From Kitasatospora sp. NBC_01266 (GTDB lineage Bacteria; Actinomycetota; Actinomycetes; Streptomycetales; Streptomycetaceae): a stretch of DNA of 64,000 bases. The notes under the pieces are model-generated. The model was not told where the DNA came from, made no database searches, and was given only the letters and a program-made list of their open reading frames with translations. The DNA lies in contig NZ_CP108458.1 in the NCBI RefSeq assembly GCF_036242395.1, positions 3,100,001 to 3,164,000 on the forward strand. Reading direction: 5' to 3'. Below, in pieces: positions 1 to 8,586 of the stretch. Numbering within the stretch: the stretch's first letter is position 1; each line of letters opens with the position of its first letter. A program made the translations under genes and the position numbers.

Positions 1-96
1 GTACTCGGCCACGATCCGAAGCTTGTACTCGGGACTGAACGTGCGGCGCTTCGGCCGGGGAGCCGGGTCGGCTGCGGACGGATTGGTGCTGGTCAT
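1..96 (-). CDS. IS3-family transposase OrfA, N-terminal fragment
   Basis: The ATG is at 96 on the minus strand and the frame runs off the left edge. The visible 32 residues begin MTSTNPSAADPAPRPKRRTF and continue into SPEYKLRIVAEY, the usual opening of the HTH-containing OrfA of IS3-family elements in streptomycetes. A purine-rich GGAG lies just upstream of the start. Only the first third of the helix-turn-helix region is visible, so I cannot say whether the element is complete. No clear terminal inverted repeat could be fixed in the 97-200 region, although short gctgacag motifs occur near 160 and 211. Confidence 0.6.
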   Translation of the reverse strand, partial: MTSTNPSAADPAPRPKRRTFSPEYKLRIVAEY

Positions 97-250
97 CAGG
101 GGTGGAACTCCTACTCGGGCCCTCTCAGGCTAACCCGACAAAGCGGGACGTCTCACCCAAGGCTGACAGAGAGGGAGCTGAGGACAACGGCACCGAACCG
201 ACATGACCAACAGGGCTGACAGGGGTAGCTGGCGTCGCCGCGGCCCGAGG

Positions 251-280
251 GCCGGGGGCCGGGGGCCGGGGGCCGGGGGC
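251..280. repeat. GGGGGCC heptamer tandem repeat
   Basis: Four consecutive copies (the last one base short) of a 7-bp GGGGGCC unit lie in the 289-bp gap between the transposase fragment and the stress-protein gene. Runs of five G at regular spacing could form a G-quadruplex. I see no gene in the remainder of 97-385. Confidence 0.8.
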
Positions 281-385
281 AGCATGACCGGGCGGCGCAC
301 CGAGAAGCTACAGTGCGCCAGCGTGCCTGCTCCCTGGACCGGCTGAGCTCACTTCAGCTGATCATTCTTCAGCTGCTCAGGGGCT

Positions 386-1291
386 TCACGGGATCACGAT
401 CACCGGTCGGTTGGCTCGGCGGGCCAAACGACCGGCCACCGAGCCGAAGAGCCGCCCGAGCAGGCCACGGGTGGTACCGACCACGATCGCATCGGCGGCG
501 TACTCCCTGCCGACCTCCTCGATCTCGTGGCAGATGTCGCCGCCGCGCTCGATCAGGATCCACGGGACGCCGGCCAGGAAGTCCGCACAGGCCAACTCCA
601 GGCCCATGAGCTCGCTCCGGTGGTCGGGCAGGTCGACGAAGACCGGGGGCTCGCAGCCTGCCCAGACTGTCGCGGGCAGGCGGTTGGCCACATGCACGAT
701 GACCAGGCCGCACCGGGAGCGGCGTGCCATGCCCACCGCGTAGGCGAGCGCGCGTTCACTGGACAGGGAACCGTCGAAGCCGACCACCACGCCATGCTGG
801 AACGCCGGGTCGCACGACCGGACCGCATCGAACTCAAAGCCGGGAGACTGCCCATCGAGCGGGGCGGTCTGCTTGGAGTGCCGGGACTTCACGTCGCCTC
901 CACCATCCTCGCCGACACCTGCTGCGGTGCCGACACCATCCGAATCGCCCGCCTCAGCGACCGCCGACTCCTCGCGACGCCGCCGTGGCTTGGGCCAACC
1001 CCGGCGCACCTTTGCGCCGCCGGTAACTGACTGCGGTGACTGCGGTGGCTCCGGTGGCTGTGGTGACTGCACTGGCTGCCCCGACCGCGGTGACTGCGAT
1101 TCCTGTCGTGCTTGTGGGGACCGCTCGGAATCGGGCTGCGAATCCGTGGAGGAGAAATCCGCCGCACCGGAAATACGGAACGGGTCCGTTGATCGTGGAG
1201 ACTCAAAACCGGCCATGAATCGAGACTCTTCGAGTGAGATGGGCCGACAGGAAGGACAGCGCTGCCCAAGCGGCAGGCCATTCATTGGCAC
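386..1291 (-). CDS. Universal stress protein (UspA) domain with long disordered N-terminus
   Basis: The C-terminal half (about residues 165-301) is a single UspA fold. It opens with HGVVVGFDGSLSSERALAYA and closes with the ATP-binding signature G-x2-G-x9-G-S (VVGTTRGLLGRLFGSVAG), ending RPVIVIP. UspA proteins bind ATP and act in stress or dormancy responses. Most streptomycete versions have either one domain of about 150 aa or two in tandem. Here one domain follows about 160 residues rich in Ser, Pro, Gln and Gly. The chosen start is a GTG at 1291; an in-frame ATG lies at 1285. A CPSC near the N-terminus could be redox active or metal binding (inference). Confidence 0.75.
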   Translation of the reverse strand: MPMNGLPLGQRCPSCRPISLEESRFMAGFESPRSTDPFRISGAADFSSTDSQPDSERSPQARQESQSPRSGQPVQSPQPPEPPQSPQSVTGGAKVRRGWPKPRRRREESAVAEAGDSDGVGTAAGVGEDGGGDVKSRHSKQTAPLDGQSPGFEFDAVRSCDPAFQHGVVVGFDGSLSSERALAYAVGMARRSRCGLVIVHVANRLPATVWAGCEPPVFVDLPDHRSELMGLELACADFLAGVPWILIERGGDICHEIEEVGREYAADAIVVGTTRGLLGRLFGSVAGRLARRANRPVIVIP

Positions 1292-1711
1292 GTAGTCGGT
1301 TGAGGCCGAGCAGCACCGTAAGTGACCTGTTCCTTTCAGAGTACGACGGGCAGACGCGCCCGCCCAGCCTTTGCGGCTCAGAAGGACAACGATCCCGCTA
1401 ATGGCAGCGGCGCGAGGTTATCGACGCGCGCCCCGTAACAGCGGGATCACGCCCCGGCTGCTCGTGGTTCCCTGGAGCTTGCCTGACGGAGTCTGTCGAT
1501 GCAACAGGTCGGCCACACACCAGATGCACGGAGTTCAGGTGCCGGTGAGGCCGATGGAGAGCTCTGTGACTCCGGAGGCAGCCGCGCGGCCGGCGGTAGC
1601 AGCAGGCGACCGGGGCCGCAGCGGAGCGGGGCGGCCACGGGACAGCAGCGGGACAGCAGCGAGACGATCATGGGCGAGGCGCGCTTCCTCCCGCCCGTCG
1701 GCACTGGCAGC
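1292..1711. other. Divergent intergenic region, no gene seen
   Basis: This 420-bp stretch separates the minus-strand stress-protein gene from the plus-strand HAD phosphatase. The HAD frame stays open back to 1499 (ATG 1499, ATG 1670), so its N-terminal end could lie inside this region. No tRNA-like, riboswitch-like or strong terminator hairpin was seen. Confidence 0.5.
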
Positions 1712-2494
1712 ATGCACCGCATGCCGCTGCTCCTGCTCGACCTCGACAACACCCTGCTCCCACGCGATGCCGCATTCCGCGCCTGGGCTGCCGGGCTGCT
1801 CAGCGAGTACGGACTGCCGTCCGGCGAGCTCGACTGGCTCTGCCGCCTCGACGGCGGCGGCTACGTCCCGCGGGGCACGGTGCTGAGCGCCGCGCGGCGC
1901 CGGTACGGCCTGGAGCTGTCCATGGACGGGCTGCTCGCGCACTACCGAAGGGGGATCAATTCTCATATCCGCTGTCCGAGTTCTCATGTTCAAGCGCTCC
2001 GGGCCGCGCGGACGGCGGGCTGGACGATCGCCATCGTCAGCAACGGCGGGACCGGCCCACAGCTGGAGAAGATCCGCCGTACCGGGCTCAGCTCCCTGGT
2101 GGACGCCTGGGTGGTGTCGGAGGAGGCCCGCTGCGCCAAGCCGGACCCACTGATCTTCGAGATCGCCGCACAGCGCTGCGGGGTCAGCCTGGCCGACGAC
2201 TGGGCCGCCGAGGCCTGGGTGATCGGCGACCACGGCCCCAACGACATCGCGGGAGCCGACCTCGCGGGCATCCGGAGTGTCTGGCTGCGGCACGGCCGCC
2301 GCTGGTCGGAGCCGGACTACCGGCCGACGCTCTGCGCACCGAGCCTGCCGGAGGCGATCGCCCTGGTGCTGGCGGACCAGGAGTTGAGCGGGCAGGAGCT
2401 GCGCGGCCTGGCGGCGGCGATGCCCGCGAACGGATTTCCGCACTCGGACTCCCCCCGGCAGGGGTCGAACGAGCGGGCCGCAGTGCTCGGTTGA
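1712..2494 (+). CDS. HAD-superfamily hydrolase (class IA phosphatase-like)
   Basis: All four HAD motifs are visible. Motif I is LLLDLDNTLLP, with the nucleophile and acid/base Asp; motif II is IVSNGG; motif III is the Lys of CAKPDPLIFEIA; motif IV is VIGDHGPNDIAGA. The order and the roughly 90-residue cap after motif I fit subfamily IA, the phosphoglycolate phosphatase/YjjG type, so a cytoplasmic phosphate-ester hydrolase is expected. The substrate cannot be told. Start chosen at ATG 1712, six residues before the core; ATG 1721, 1670 and 1499 are in frame. The last 30 residues are unstructured and variable. Confidence 0.75.
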   Translation: MHRMPLLLLDLDNTLLPRDAAFRAWAAGLLSEYGLPSGELDWLCRLDGGGYVPRGTVLSAARRRYGLELSMDGLLAHYRRGINSHIRCPSSHVQALRAARTAGWTIAIVSNGGTGPQLEKIRRTGLSSLVDAWVVSEEARCAKPDPLIFEIAAQRCGVSLADDWAAEAWVIGDHGPNDIAGADLAGIRSVWLRHGRRWSEPDYRPTLCAPSLPEAIALVLADQELSGQELRGLAAAMPANGFPHSDSPRQGSNERAAVLG

Positions 2495-2556
2495 CGCCGT
2501 TCAAGTGTGGATGGGAAAGGCGGTCACGGAGGGGGCCAACGCCGTTCAAGTGTGGA
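2494..2556. repeat. 18-bp direct repeat pair
   Basis: acgccgttcaagtgtgga occurs at 2494-2511 and again, identical, at 2539-2556, with starts 45 bp apart. The first copy overlaps the stop codon of the HAD gene, so it looks like a short duplication at the gene end rather than an operator. Confidence 0.85.
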
Positions 2557-3409
2557 GGCGGGCAGCTCCACGGTCGATCTGCCGAAAGCGCCGCGGAATA
2601 GCCGGATGGAATGGCGGTGTGGAATGGTTCAGCCGAGGCTGCCGTTCCGGCAGTGGCCCGTGCGTGGTGGCATACGACGGAAAGAGGTACTCAGCCCTCG
2701 GTGATCAGCGTTTCTATTATCATCAGTTTGAATACAGATCTTATTGGCCGCTCCATCCTCCGGCATGAGCAGCGGCCCCCGGTCCAGCGGGACCCGCACG
2801 ACGTGGCCTGTTCGAGCCGGCCCCCCGCCATCCATCGGCCGACGCGAGGCCGCCGACCCAGGCGCAGGCGTGACCGACGGACGGCCGCACCCGAAGGCAG
2901 CACGCGGACGGCAGCACGCGGACGGGGCGCTCAGATTCGGTGCACCAGGCGCGCGCGGGCAGCTCACGCCCCATCTCCGCAACGCCTATTTTCAGTCAGT
3001 TTTGGGCCGGATGGCGACAGCTCGTAATACCTCCAGGCCACCAGGCCCCGAGAGCGCGACGATCGGTCGGCGCAGCGGATCCGCCGTACAGCAACCAGCC
3101 ATCGCTCGACCTGCCCCCTTCCCAGACGGGTCGACGGGTGCCACGCTTCGTGATCGAATGCATCACGCCAAATTGCCATGTCGACATAGCGTCGGATGGT
3201 GAACTTGTCACAACGGCAACGGTCCAGCCAGTAGATTCGATCTTGTTGAGCAGTGCCGCATCACCACACCACACCACCGAGGGGGCTTGGGCGCCTTGAA
3301 CAGGGTGAGCAGGAGCGAGACAGGTCCTGACAGCGGCCAGTCCCCGGCCGGCCGGGTAGGTCGCATCCCGAGAACCTCGTCGGCGCTCACCCCACCGCAC
3401 CCCGCCACC
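2495..3409. other. Long untranslated region upstream of adpA
   Basis: This 915-bp stretch has no convincing gene. It includes an unusually AT-rich island near 2700-2750 and another near 2985-3010 (ttttcagtcagttttgg). Long regulatory leaders in front of adpA are usual in Streptomyces, where gamma-butyrolactone receptors, AdpA itself and others bind. I could not match a receptor box or the AdpA consensus TGGCSNGWWY with confidence. The adpA frame remains open back to a TTG at 3287, so part of the leader may be coding. Confidence 0.5.
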
Positions 3410-5617
3410 ATGTCGAACACCACGTCGAGTCCAGCGCCTTCGAAGGCCGCCGCCCGCCCCCTCGGCTTTCCGGTCGGCACCTCGCACGCCCTCGCCCAGC
3501 CGGTCGACTCCAGCGGCCAGAGTGGACCCAGCGGCCAGGGCGGCCTGGCGGGCGAGGGCGGCCCGGCGAACGGACAGACCGTCAGCGCAGCGGCGAGCGG
3601 TGCGGGAACGTACTACGGTGCCGGCGGCGGTTCCGGAAGCGGACATGTCGTCAGCATGAGCGGACATCCCATCAGCTCCCCCGGACCAGCCGTCAGCACG
3701 GTCGGCCACCCGGCCGGTTCGAGCCTCGGCGGCCCCGGCGGGACCCTCGGCGCCAGCGGCATCGGCGGGCCGGGCGGCAGCGGAACGGCGGTGAGCGTGG
3801 CGCCGCGCAAGCTCGCCGGACGGCGACGGCGCGAGACGGTGGCCGTGCTGATCTTCAGCGGCGCACCGATCTTCGAGAGTTCGATCCCGCTCTCCGTCTT
3901 CGGCGTGGACCGTCAGGACGCGGGGGTGCCGCGCTACCGCCTGCTGGTCTGCGCGGGCGAGGACGGCCCGCTGACCACCACCGGCGGCGTGACGCTGACC
4001 GCACCGTTCGGCCTGGAGGCCCTCGCCCGGGCGGGCACCATCGTCGTCCCGGCCTGGCGCTCGATCTCCCAGCCGCCGCCGGTCGAGGCGATCGCCGCAC
4101 TGCGCAAGGCCCACCACGAGGGCGCGCGGATCATCGGCCTGTGCACCGGCGCCTTCGTGCTGGCCGCCGCGGGGCTGCTGGACGGCCGGCCGGCGACCAC
4201 CCACTGGATGTACGCCCCGACGCTCGCCAAGCGGTACCCGCGCGTGCACGTCGACCCGCGAGAACTCTTCGTGGACGACGGCGACGTGCTCACCTCCGCC
4301 GGGACGGCGGCCGGGATCGACCTGTGCCTGCACGTGGTCCGCAGCGACCACGGCGCCGAGGCCGCCAACGCGCTGGCCCGCCGCCTGGTGGTGCCCAACC
4401 GGCGCGGTGGCGGCGGCCAGGCGCAGTACATCGACCAGTCATTACCGGAAGAGATCGGCAACGACCCGCTCGCCGAGGTGGTGACCTGGGCGCTGGAGAA
4501 CCTCAACCAGCAGTTCGACGTCGAGGTGCTGGCGGCTCGGGCGTACATGAGCCGGCGTACCTTCGACCGGCGGTTCCGCACCCTCACCGGCAGCGCGCCG
4601 CTGCAGTGGCTGATCACCCAGCGGGTGCTGCAGGCGCAGCGGCTGCTGGAGACCTCCGAACTGTCGGTGGATGACGTGGCGCGGCGCTGCGGCTTCCGTT
4701 CGCCGGTCGCGCTGCGCGGGCACTTCCGGCGTCAGCTCGGCGTCTCCCCCGCCGCCTACCGGACCACCTACCGGGCTCGCCGCCCGGGAACGGGTCCGGC
4801 GGTCGGTGTGCCCAGCCAGGTCGGCGTCGCGGAGCGGGTGGCCGGTTCGGCGGGCGGGTCGGCGAACCCGGCGACCGGGGTCGGCTTCGGCACCGGGCTG
4901 AACCCCACCGGCGTCGGGACCGGACCGGCCGCCGCCGGTGCCACGGGTGCGACCGGGGTCGGCGGAGCGGCGGGCCAGGCCGGGGTCGGCGGCTTCGGCT
5001 ACGGCGGCCCGGGTGGCGCGGCGGTCGGCGGCAGCGGGACCGGCGGTGCGATGGCCGGCCTCGCGGGAGCGCCGAACGGCAACGGCGGGCCCGGCGGCGC
5101 GGGCGGCCGGTCCTCGGCACTGCCCGCGCCGGGCAAGAACCGGATCCGGCCGCTGGTGCCGCCGCAGCCGGGCCTGGCCACCCGTCGCGGTCCGGCCGGT
5201 CCGCCGCGGCCGGTCGAGCACGCGGTCGCGGAGGACGGTCACTCCCAGCCGAGCGCGCGGGGTACCGGCTCCGGGCATCGGGCCGAGCGGCCGTCACCGG
5301 AGCGGTCCGACCGCTCCGACCGCTCGGACCGCTCGGACCGGCCTGACCTGACCGACGGCCAGTCCGGCCGGTCCGCCGCAGCCGGCCTGCGGGGCATGCC
5401 GGGTCGAGGCGGCCTGACGCCCGGTCAGCCGGGCAGCGGGCGGGGCGTCGGGGCACCGGGCGTGCCGCGCACCCCGGCGGCGGGCCAGGTGGCTCCCCGG
5501 GATCGCCTGGTGCGCCGGGAGGCGACGCGCCCGGCACCGGAGGAGAGCACCACCGGGCAGCGCGGCGCGCGGCCACCCGAGGCGCCGTCAGCGGCCGACA
5601 CCCCGGCCGAGGCGTAG
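3410..5617 (+). CDS. adpA: AdpA, pleiotropic AraC/GlxA-family activator of development and secondary metabolism
   Basis: The core (about residues 133-460) is the conserved AdpA sequence: a DJ-1/PfpI-like dimerisation domain (ETVAVLIFSGAPIFESS, GLCTGAFVLAAAGLLDGRPA) and an AraC double HTH (YMSRRTFDRRFRTLTGSAP, RCGFRSPVALRGHFRRQLG). AdpA activates hundreds of genes for aerial growth and antibiotics. A TTA codon sits between the domains at 4442. Two oddities stand out. A Gly/Ser-rich insert of about 115 aa precedes the core, and a Gly/Ala/Pro-rich tail of about 270 aa follows it, making the protein about 735 aa against roughly 400 usually. The start is uncertain: 3410 resembles the usual MSxD...AAAR opening but has no clear ribosome site; TTG 3287, GTG 3305 and ATG 3656 are alternatives. 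orn follows, as in other streptomycetes. Confidence 0.93.
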   Translation: MSNTTSSPAPSKAAARPLGFPVGTSHALAQPVDSSGQSGPSGQGGLAGEGGPANGQTVSAAASGAGTYYGAGGGSGSGHVVSMSGHPISSPGPAVSTVGHPAGSSLGGPGGTLGASGIGGPGGSGTAVSVAPRKLAGRRRRETVAVLIFSGAPIFESSIPLSVFGVDRQDAGVPRYRLLVCAGEDGPLTTTGGVTLTAPFGLEALARAGTIVVPAWRSISQPPPVEAIAALRKAHHEGARIIGLCTGAFVLAAAGLLDGRPATTHWMYAPTLAKRYPRVHVDPRELFVDDGDVLTSAGTAAGIDLCLHVVRSDHGAEAANALARRLVVPNRRGGGGQAQYIDQSLPEEIGNDPLAEVVTWALENLNQQFDVEVLAARAYMSRRTFDRRFRTLTGSAPLQWLITQRVLQAQRLLETSELSVDDVARRCGFRSPVALRGHFRRQLGVSPAAYRTTYRARRPGTGPAVGVPSQVGVAERVAGSAGGSANPATGVGFGTGLNPTGVGTGPAAAGATGATGVGGAAGQAGVGGFGYGGPGGAAVGGSGTGGAMAGLAGAPNGNGGPGGAGGRSSALPAPGKNRIRPLVPPQPGLATRRGPAGPPRPVEHAVAEDGHSQPSARGTGSGHRAERPSPERSDRSDRSDRSDRPDLTDGQSGRSAAAGLRGMPGRGGLTPGQPGSGRGVGAPGVPRTPAAGQVAPRDRLVRREATRPAPEESTTGQRGARPPEAPSAADTPAEA
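4442..4444 (+). promoter_or_regulatory. TTA codon in adpA (bldA-dependent translation)
   Basis: Residue 345 of AdpA (in QSLPEEI) is encoded by TTA, at the position between the PfpI-like and HTH domains where adpA TTA codons are known in Streptomyces. In this genus TTA needs the developmentally controlled bldA tRNA-Leu. I noticed no other in-frame TTA in the window's genes. Confidence 0.9.
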
Positions 5618-5821
5618 TCGCGGACCGTCGCGGCGGCCGGGGACGGAAGGCAGGGCGCGGGGCGGGGACCACAGGGTCTCCGCCCCGCGCCGTGCCGCCC
5701 GAGGTCGTCGAGGAGCGGGCCGAGCCCGCCGCTCGCGAGGAGCGCCATCGAGCGCCGACGGGCACCCGCGAGCGGCCCCGGCACTGCTCGGGCGGCGGGC
5801 GGGCGCCGTAGGGTGGTTCAT

Positions 5822-6424
5822 GTGAACGACCGTTTGGTATGGATCGACTGTGAAATGACCGGCCTGGACCTCGATCGCGATGCGCTGATCGAGGTCGCCG
5901 CGCTGGTCACCGACTCCGAGCTCAACATCCTCGGCGAGGGCGTGGATGTCGTGATCCGCCCGCCCCAGGAGGCACTCGCGACCATGCCGGAGGTGGTACG
6001 CGAGATGCATACCGCTTCCGGCCTGCTCGACGAGCTGGCCGAGGGAGTGACGCTGCCCGAGGCCGAGCGGCTGGTGCTCGACTACATCCGGCAGCACGCC
6101 CCGGAGGCCCGGAAGACCCCGCTCTGCGGGAACTCGGTCGCCACCGACCGCGGGTTCCTGGCCCGGGACATGCCGGCCCTGGAGGGTCACCTGCACTACC
6201 GGATCGTGGACGTCTCCTCGATCAAGGAGCTGGCCCGTCGCTGGTATCCGAAGGCGTACTACAACAGCCCCCAGAAGGGCGGCAGCCACCGGGCGCTGGC
6301 GGACATTCGGGAGAGCATCGCCGAACTGCGCTACTACCGCGAAGCGGTGTTCGTCCCGCTGCCCGGCCCGGACGGCGACGCCGCCCGGGAGATCGCGGCG
6401 AAGCACCAGCTGCCGACCGACTGA
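5822..6424 (+). CDS. orn: Oligoribonuclease
   Basis: The product is a 200-aa DEDDh 3'-5' exoribonuclease that degrades 2-5-nt RNAs and pGpG, recycling nanoRNA and closing cyclic-di-GMP turnover. ExoI motif [20 protein letters not shown] carries the catalytic D and E. ExoII is around [12 protein letters not shown] and ExoIII is [18 protein letters not shown] with the catalytic His and Asp. GTG 5822 is preferred because [14 protein letters not shown] is the normal N-terminus and agggtgg lies 5 nt upstream; a GTG three codons earlier (5813) is also in frame. Linkage adpA-orn-tRNA-His is typical of streptomycetes. Confidence 0.93.
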   Translation: MNDRLVWIDCEMTGLDLDRDALIEVAALVTDSELNILGEGVDVVIRPPQEALATMPEVVREMHTASGLLDELAEGVTLPEAERLVLDYIRQHAPEARKTPLCGNSVATDRGFLARDMPALEGHLHYRIVDVSSIKELARRWYPKAYYNSPQKGGSHRALADIRESIAELRYYREAVFVPLPGPDGDAAREIAAKHQLPTD

Positions 6425-6525
6425 CTCCAGGGGCCGTGTGGTGCCGGCTGTGACCGGCGCCACACAACGTCCGTCCGCCCTGGTCCTGCTGGGAAACCCT
6501 GGCGCGAGCACCCGCTCGGATCCTG

Positions 6526-6544
6526 TAGAGTTCTTCCTGTCAGC
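6526..6544 (+). promoter_or_regulatory. tRNA promoter -10 and leader signature (His)
   Basis: TAGAGTTCTTCCTGTCAGC lines up base for base with the sequences upstream of both tRNA-Lys genes, giving a common TAnnGTTnTnnnTGTCAGC. The TAnnGT block reads as a -10 hexamer and the TGTCAGC as the start or 5' leader of the transcript (inference). No canonical -35 was found 17 nt upstream. Confidence 0.55.
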
Positions 6545-6566
6545 GCGGGAACGCGCCGGACAGATG

Positions 6567-6639
6567 GTGGGTGTAGCTCAGTTGGTAGAGCACCTGGTTG
6601 TGGTCCAGGTGGCCGCGGGTTCGAGTCCCGTCACTCACC
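6567..6639 (+). tRNA. tRNA-His (anticodon GTG)
   Basis: A complete cloverleaf is visible. The acceptor stem gtgggtg/cactcac has one G-T pair. The anticodon arm cctgg-ttgtggt-ccagg has GTG at 6600-6602, and the T arm contains ggttcgagtcc. A G at 6566 pairs opposite discriminator C73 (6639), the G-1:C73 pair specific to tRNA-His. CCA is not encoded. Confidence 0.95.
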
Positions 6640-6646
6640 CCATCAA

Positions 6647-6687
6647 CCTGAGGGCCTGATCTCCGAACCGGAGATCAGGCCCTCAGG
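6647..6687. terminator. Strong hairpin downstream of tRNA-His
   Basis: A perfect 18-bp stem (cctgagggcctgatctcc with its complement) closes a 5-nt loop gaacc. A short gcgttt follows. It begins 8 nt after the tRNA and is most likely the transcription terminator. Confidence 0.85.
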
Positions 6688-6859
6688 CGTTTCACGGTCC
6701 AAGCGCGGCCACGCAGCCACGCGTCCGACGCAGCCCATGCGTCCCGCGAACCCGTAAAGCGCGTCCCGTACAGCGCGGTTCATTCGGTGGGAACGGCCGC
6801 CGGAGCGATCGAAATCGCCCGCCGAACCCCCTGCCCAGCAGAGGCTACCGGCAAGTAAC

Positions 6860-7315
6860 ATGGCGCCCATGACCACACCCACGATCGGCCAGATGCTGGC
6901 CGCCACGGTCCCGATGGCCCGCACCCTGAACCTGGAGTACCTGGAGACGACTGCCGAGCAGGCCGTGCTGCGGCTGCCGGACCAGCCGGACTTCCACAAC
7001 CACGTGGGCGGTCCGCACGCCGGTGCGATGTTCACGCTGGGCGAGTCGGCCAGCGGCTGCATCGTGCTGGCGGCCTTCGGCGACCAGCTCTCGCGGGCCG
7101 TGCCGCTGGCCGTCAGCGCCGAGATCGCCTACAAGAAGCTGGCCAAGGGCCCGGTGACGGCCACCGCCACCCTGGGTCGCCCGATCGCGGAGATCGTCGC
7201 CGAGCTGGACGCGGGGCAGCGCCCCGAGTTTCCGGTCGCCGTGGCGATCACCCGCGAGGACGGCGCGGTGACCGGCGAGATGAGCGTGCTCTGGACGCTG
7301 CGCCCGAACTCCTGA
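6860..7315 (+). CDS. Hotdog-fold thioesterase (PaaI/DUF4442-like)
   Basis: A 151-aa cytoplasmic protein with the hotdog core FHNHVGGPHAGAMFTLGESASG, in which a long helix follows the conserved H-x-G/A-G region, followed by the strand AEIAYKKLAKGPVTATATL. This pattern is seen in PaaI-like acyl-CoA thioesterases and DUF4442 proteins; the acyl substrate cannot be told. ATG 6860 is used; ATG 6869 (MTTPTIGQ) is equally possible. The gene stands alone between the tRNA-His terminator and an inverted repeat at 7371. Confidence 0.7.
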   Translation: MAPMTTPTIGQMLAATVPMARTLNLEYLETTAEQAVLRLPDQPDFHNHVGGPHAGAMFTLGESASGCIVLAAFGDQLSRAVPLAVSAEIAYKKLAKGPVTATATLGRPIAEIVAELDAGQRPEFPVAVAITREDGAVTGEMSVLWTLRPNS

Positions 7316-7370
7316 GCCGCGGCCGTCCCGCCGTCAGATCGGCCGGAAATCGACGCTGACCGGTCGTTCG

Positions 7371-7387
7371 GTTGACGGTGCGTCAAC
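7371..7387. promoter_or_regulatory. Perfect 7-bp inverted repeat gttgacg-gtg-cgtcaac
   Basis: The arms are perfect with a 3-nt centre. It ends 7 nt before the GTG of the next gene. It contains TTGACG, which could be a -35 box for a transcript starting further in, or the whole could be an operator. It is too short and T-poor for a good terminator. Confidence 0.4.
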
Positions 7388-7394
7388 AGTCGGC

Positions 7395-8528
7395 GTGACC
7401 TCGCGGTGGCACGGCTCGTTCTGCCCTCACGTGCGAGCCAATCACGCGTCCTCGGCGCCCGAGCCATCGCCCGCTCCGCCGGCCCTCGCCTTGACGAGTC
7501 CCGCGGCGCCACGGGTGCCGGGGCAGCGCCAAGGACACGGGGGTCGGCGCTCGGGGCCGCTGGCGCTCGCGGTCGGCGGGGCGGTACTCGCACAGGTCTG
7601 GGGATTCGGCCTGGGGCTCACGGCCGCACACGCCGCCACCGTCGCACCGGCCGCGGCGTCGATCCGGACGGTCGGCGGGCACACTCCGGGGGTCCCGGCC
7701 GGACCGAGCCGCGCGGCCGGGCCGGGCGGAGCCCTTCGGCGTGGTGCCGGCGGGCGGGCGCCCGAGAACGGCGCGGGGGCAGCACCGTCACCGTCGGCCG
7801 CCACCGGTGACGGCGGAGGGCCGGCGAGCGTGTCAGGGGTGCTGGGGGCTACCGGCCTGGCCGACGCGGGCAGCGGGGTCGACCAGTTGCTGCACAGCCG
7901 GATCCGGGCCGGCGGATTGCCGCTGCCCGGTCAGGCGACACCGCTGCCGGACGCGTTCGCGCTGGCCGGGTCGCTGCTGCCGACCGTGTCGCCGCAGGGG
8001 CAGCAGCCACCGGATCCGCAGGCGGTCGGCAGCAGCGAACAGGGTGCGTCAGCGGGCGCCGGCGGGCGGAGCGCACGGGGCGCGGCGGGCGGCGGCGGAC
8101 TGCCGGCCGCTCGGGGCGGCGTACTCACGGGGGACGGCGAGCGCGGTGAACGGGGCGCGGCGCCGGACGACAGCGCGGGCTCGCGTCCGGACCCGGGCCC
8201 GGCGGGCGGTCTGCCGGGTGACGGTGGGTCGGGGATCATCACCAGCCCCCGCGGCGTCGAGCTCGCCGCCTCCAGGGATGGCGGTCGCGCGTCGGTGGGC
8301 GGACCGGCCCGGTCGGCCGACGGCGCCGCGGGCCCGGCCCTGGGGGCGGATCCGCTGCGCGACGGCGGTCCGACAGCCCCCGGAGACCTCACCGTCCGGG
8401 CCGGCGTCGCCGCCGGGCCGCTGGCCGCGACCGGCACCGAGGACGCGGTGCTGATTCCGATCGCCGCCGGGCTCCTGCTCACGGGGGCCGCGATGTACAA
8501 GCACCGCGGGCTGCCGCGCGGTCACTGA
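7395..8528 (+). CDS. Putative exported, C-terminally membrane-anchored low-complexity protein
   Basis: Family not recognised. The 377-aa product has a hydrophobic segment near residues 55-80 (LALAVGGAVLAQVWGFGLG, then LTAAHAA, like a signal peptide with an AxA cleavage site). A central region of about 260 residues rich in Gly, Ala, Pro and Ser follows. The end is a single transmembrane helix (AVLIPIAAGLLLTGAAMYKH) with a short basic tail. This layout suggests an envelope protein with the central part outside. There is no LPXTG/LAXTG motif: the sequence before the helix is PLAATGTED, only loosely similar. The N-terminal 50 residues before the hydrophobic segment make the GTG start doubtful. 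Confidence 0.5.
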   Translation: MTSRWHGSFCPHVRANHASSAPEPSPAPPALALTSPAAPRVPGQRQGHGGRRSGPLALAVGGAVLAQVWGFGLGLTAAHAATVAPAAASIRTVGGHTPGVPAGPSRAAGPGGALRRGAGGRAPENGAGAAPSPSAATGDGGGPASVSGVLGATGLADAGSGVDQLLHSRIRAGGLPLPGQATPLPDAFALAGSLLPTVSPQGQQPPDPQAVGSSEQGASAGAGGRSARGAAGGGGLPAARGGVLTGDGERGERGAAPDDSAGSRPDPGPAGGLPGDGGSGIITSPRGVELAASRDGGRASVGGPARSADGAAGPALGADPLRDGGPTAPGDLTVRAGVAAGPLAATGTEDAVLIPIAAGLLLTGAAMYKHRGLPRGH

Positions 8529-8586
8529 ACCCGAGCCGCGCGGACACCGGACCCGAGCTGGCCGGCCTGGTCGACGGCGGGCGGGG

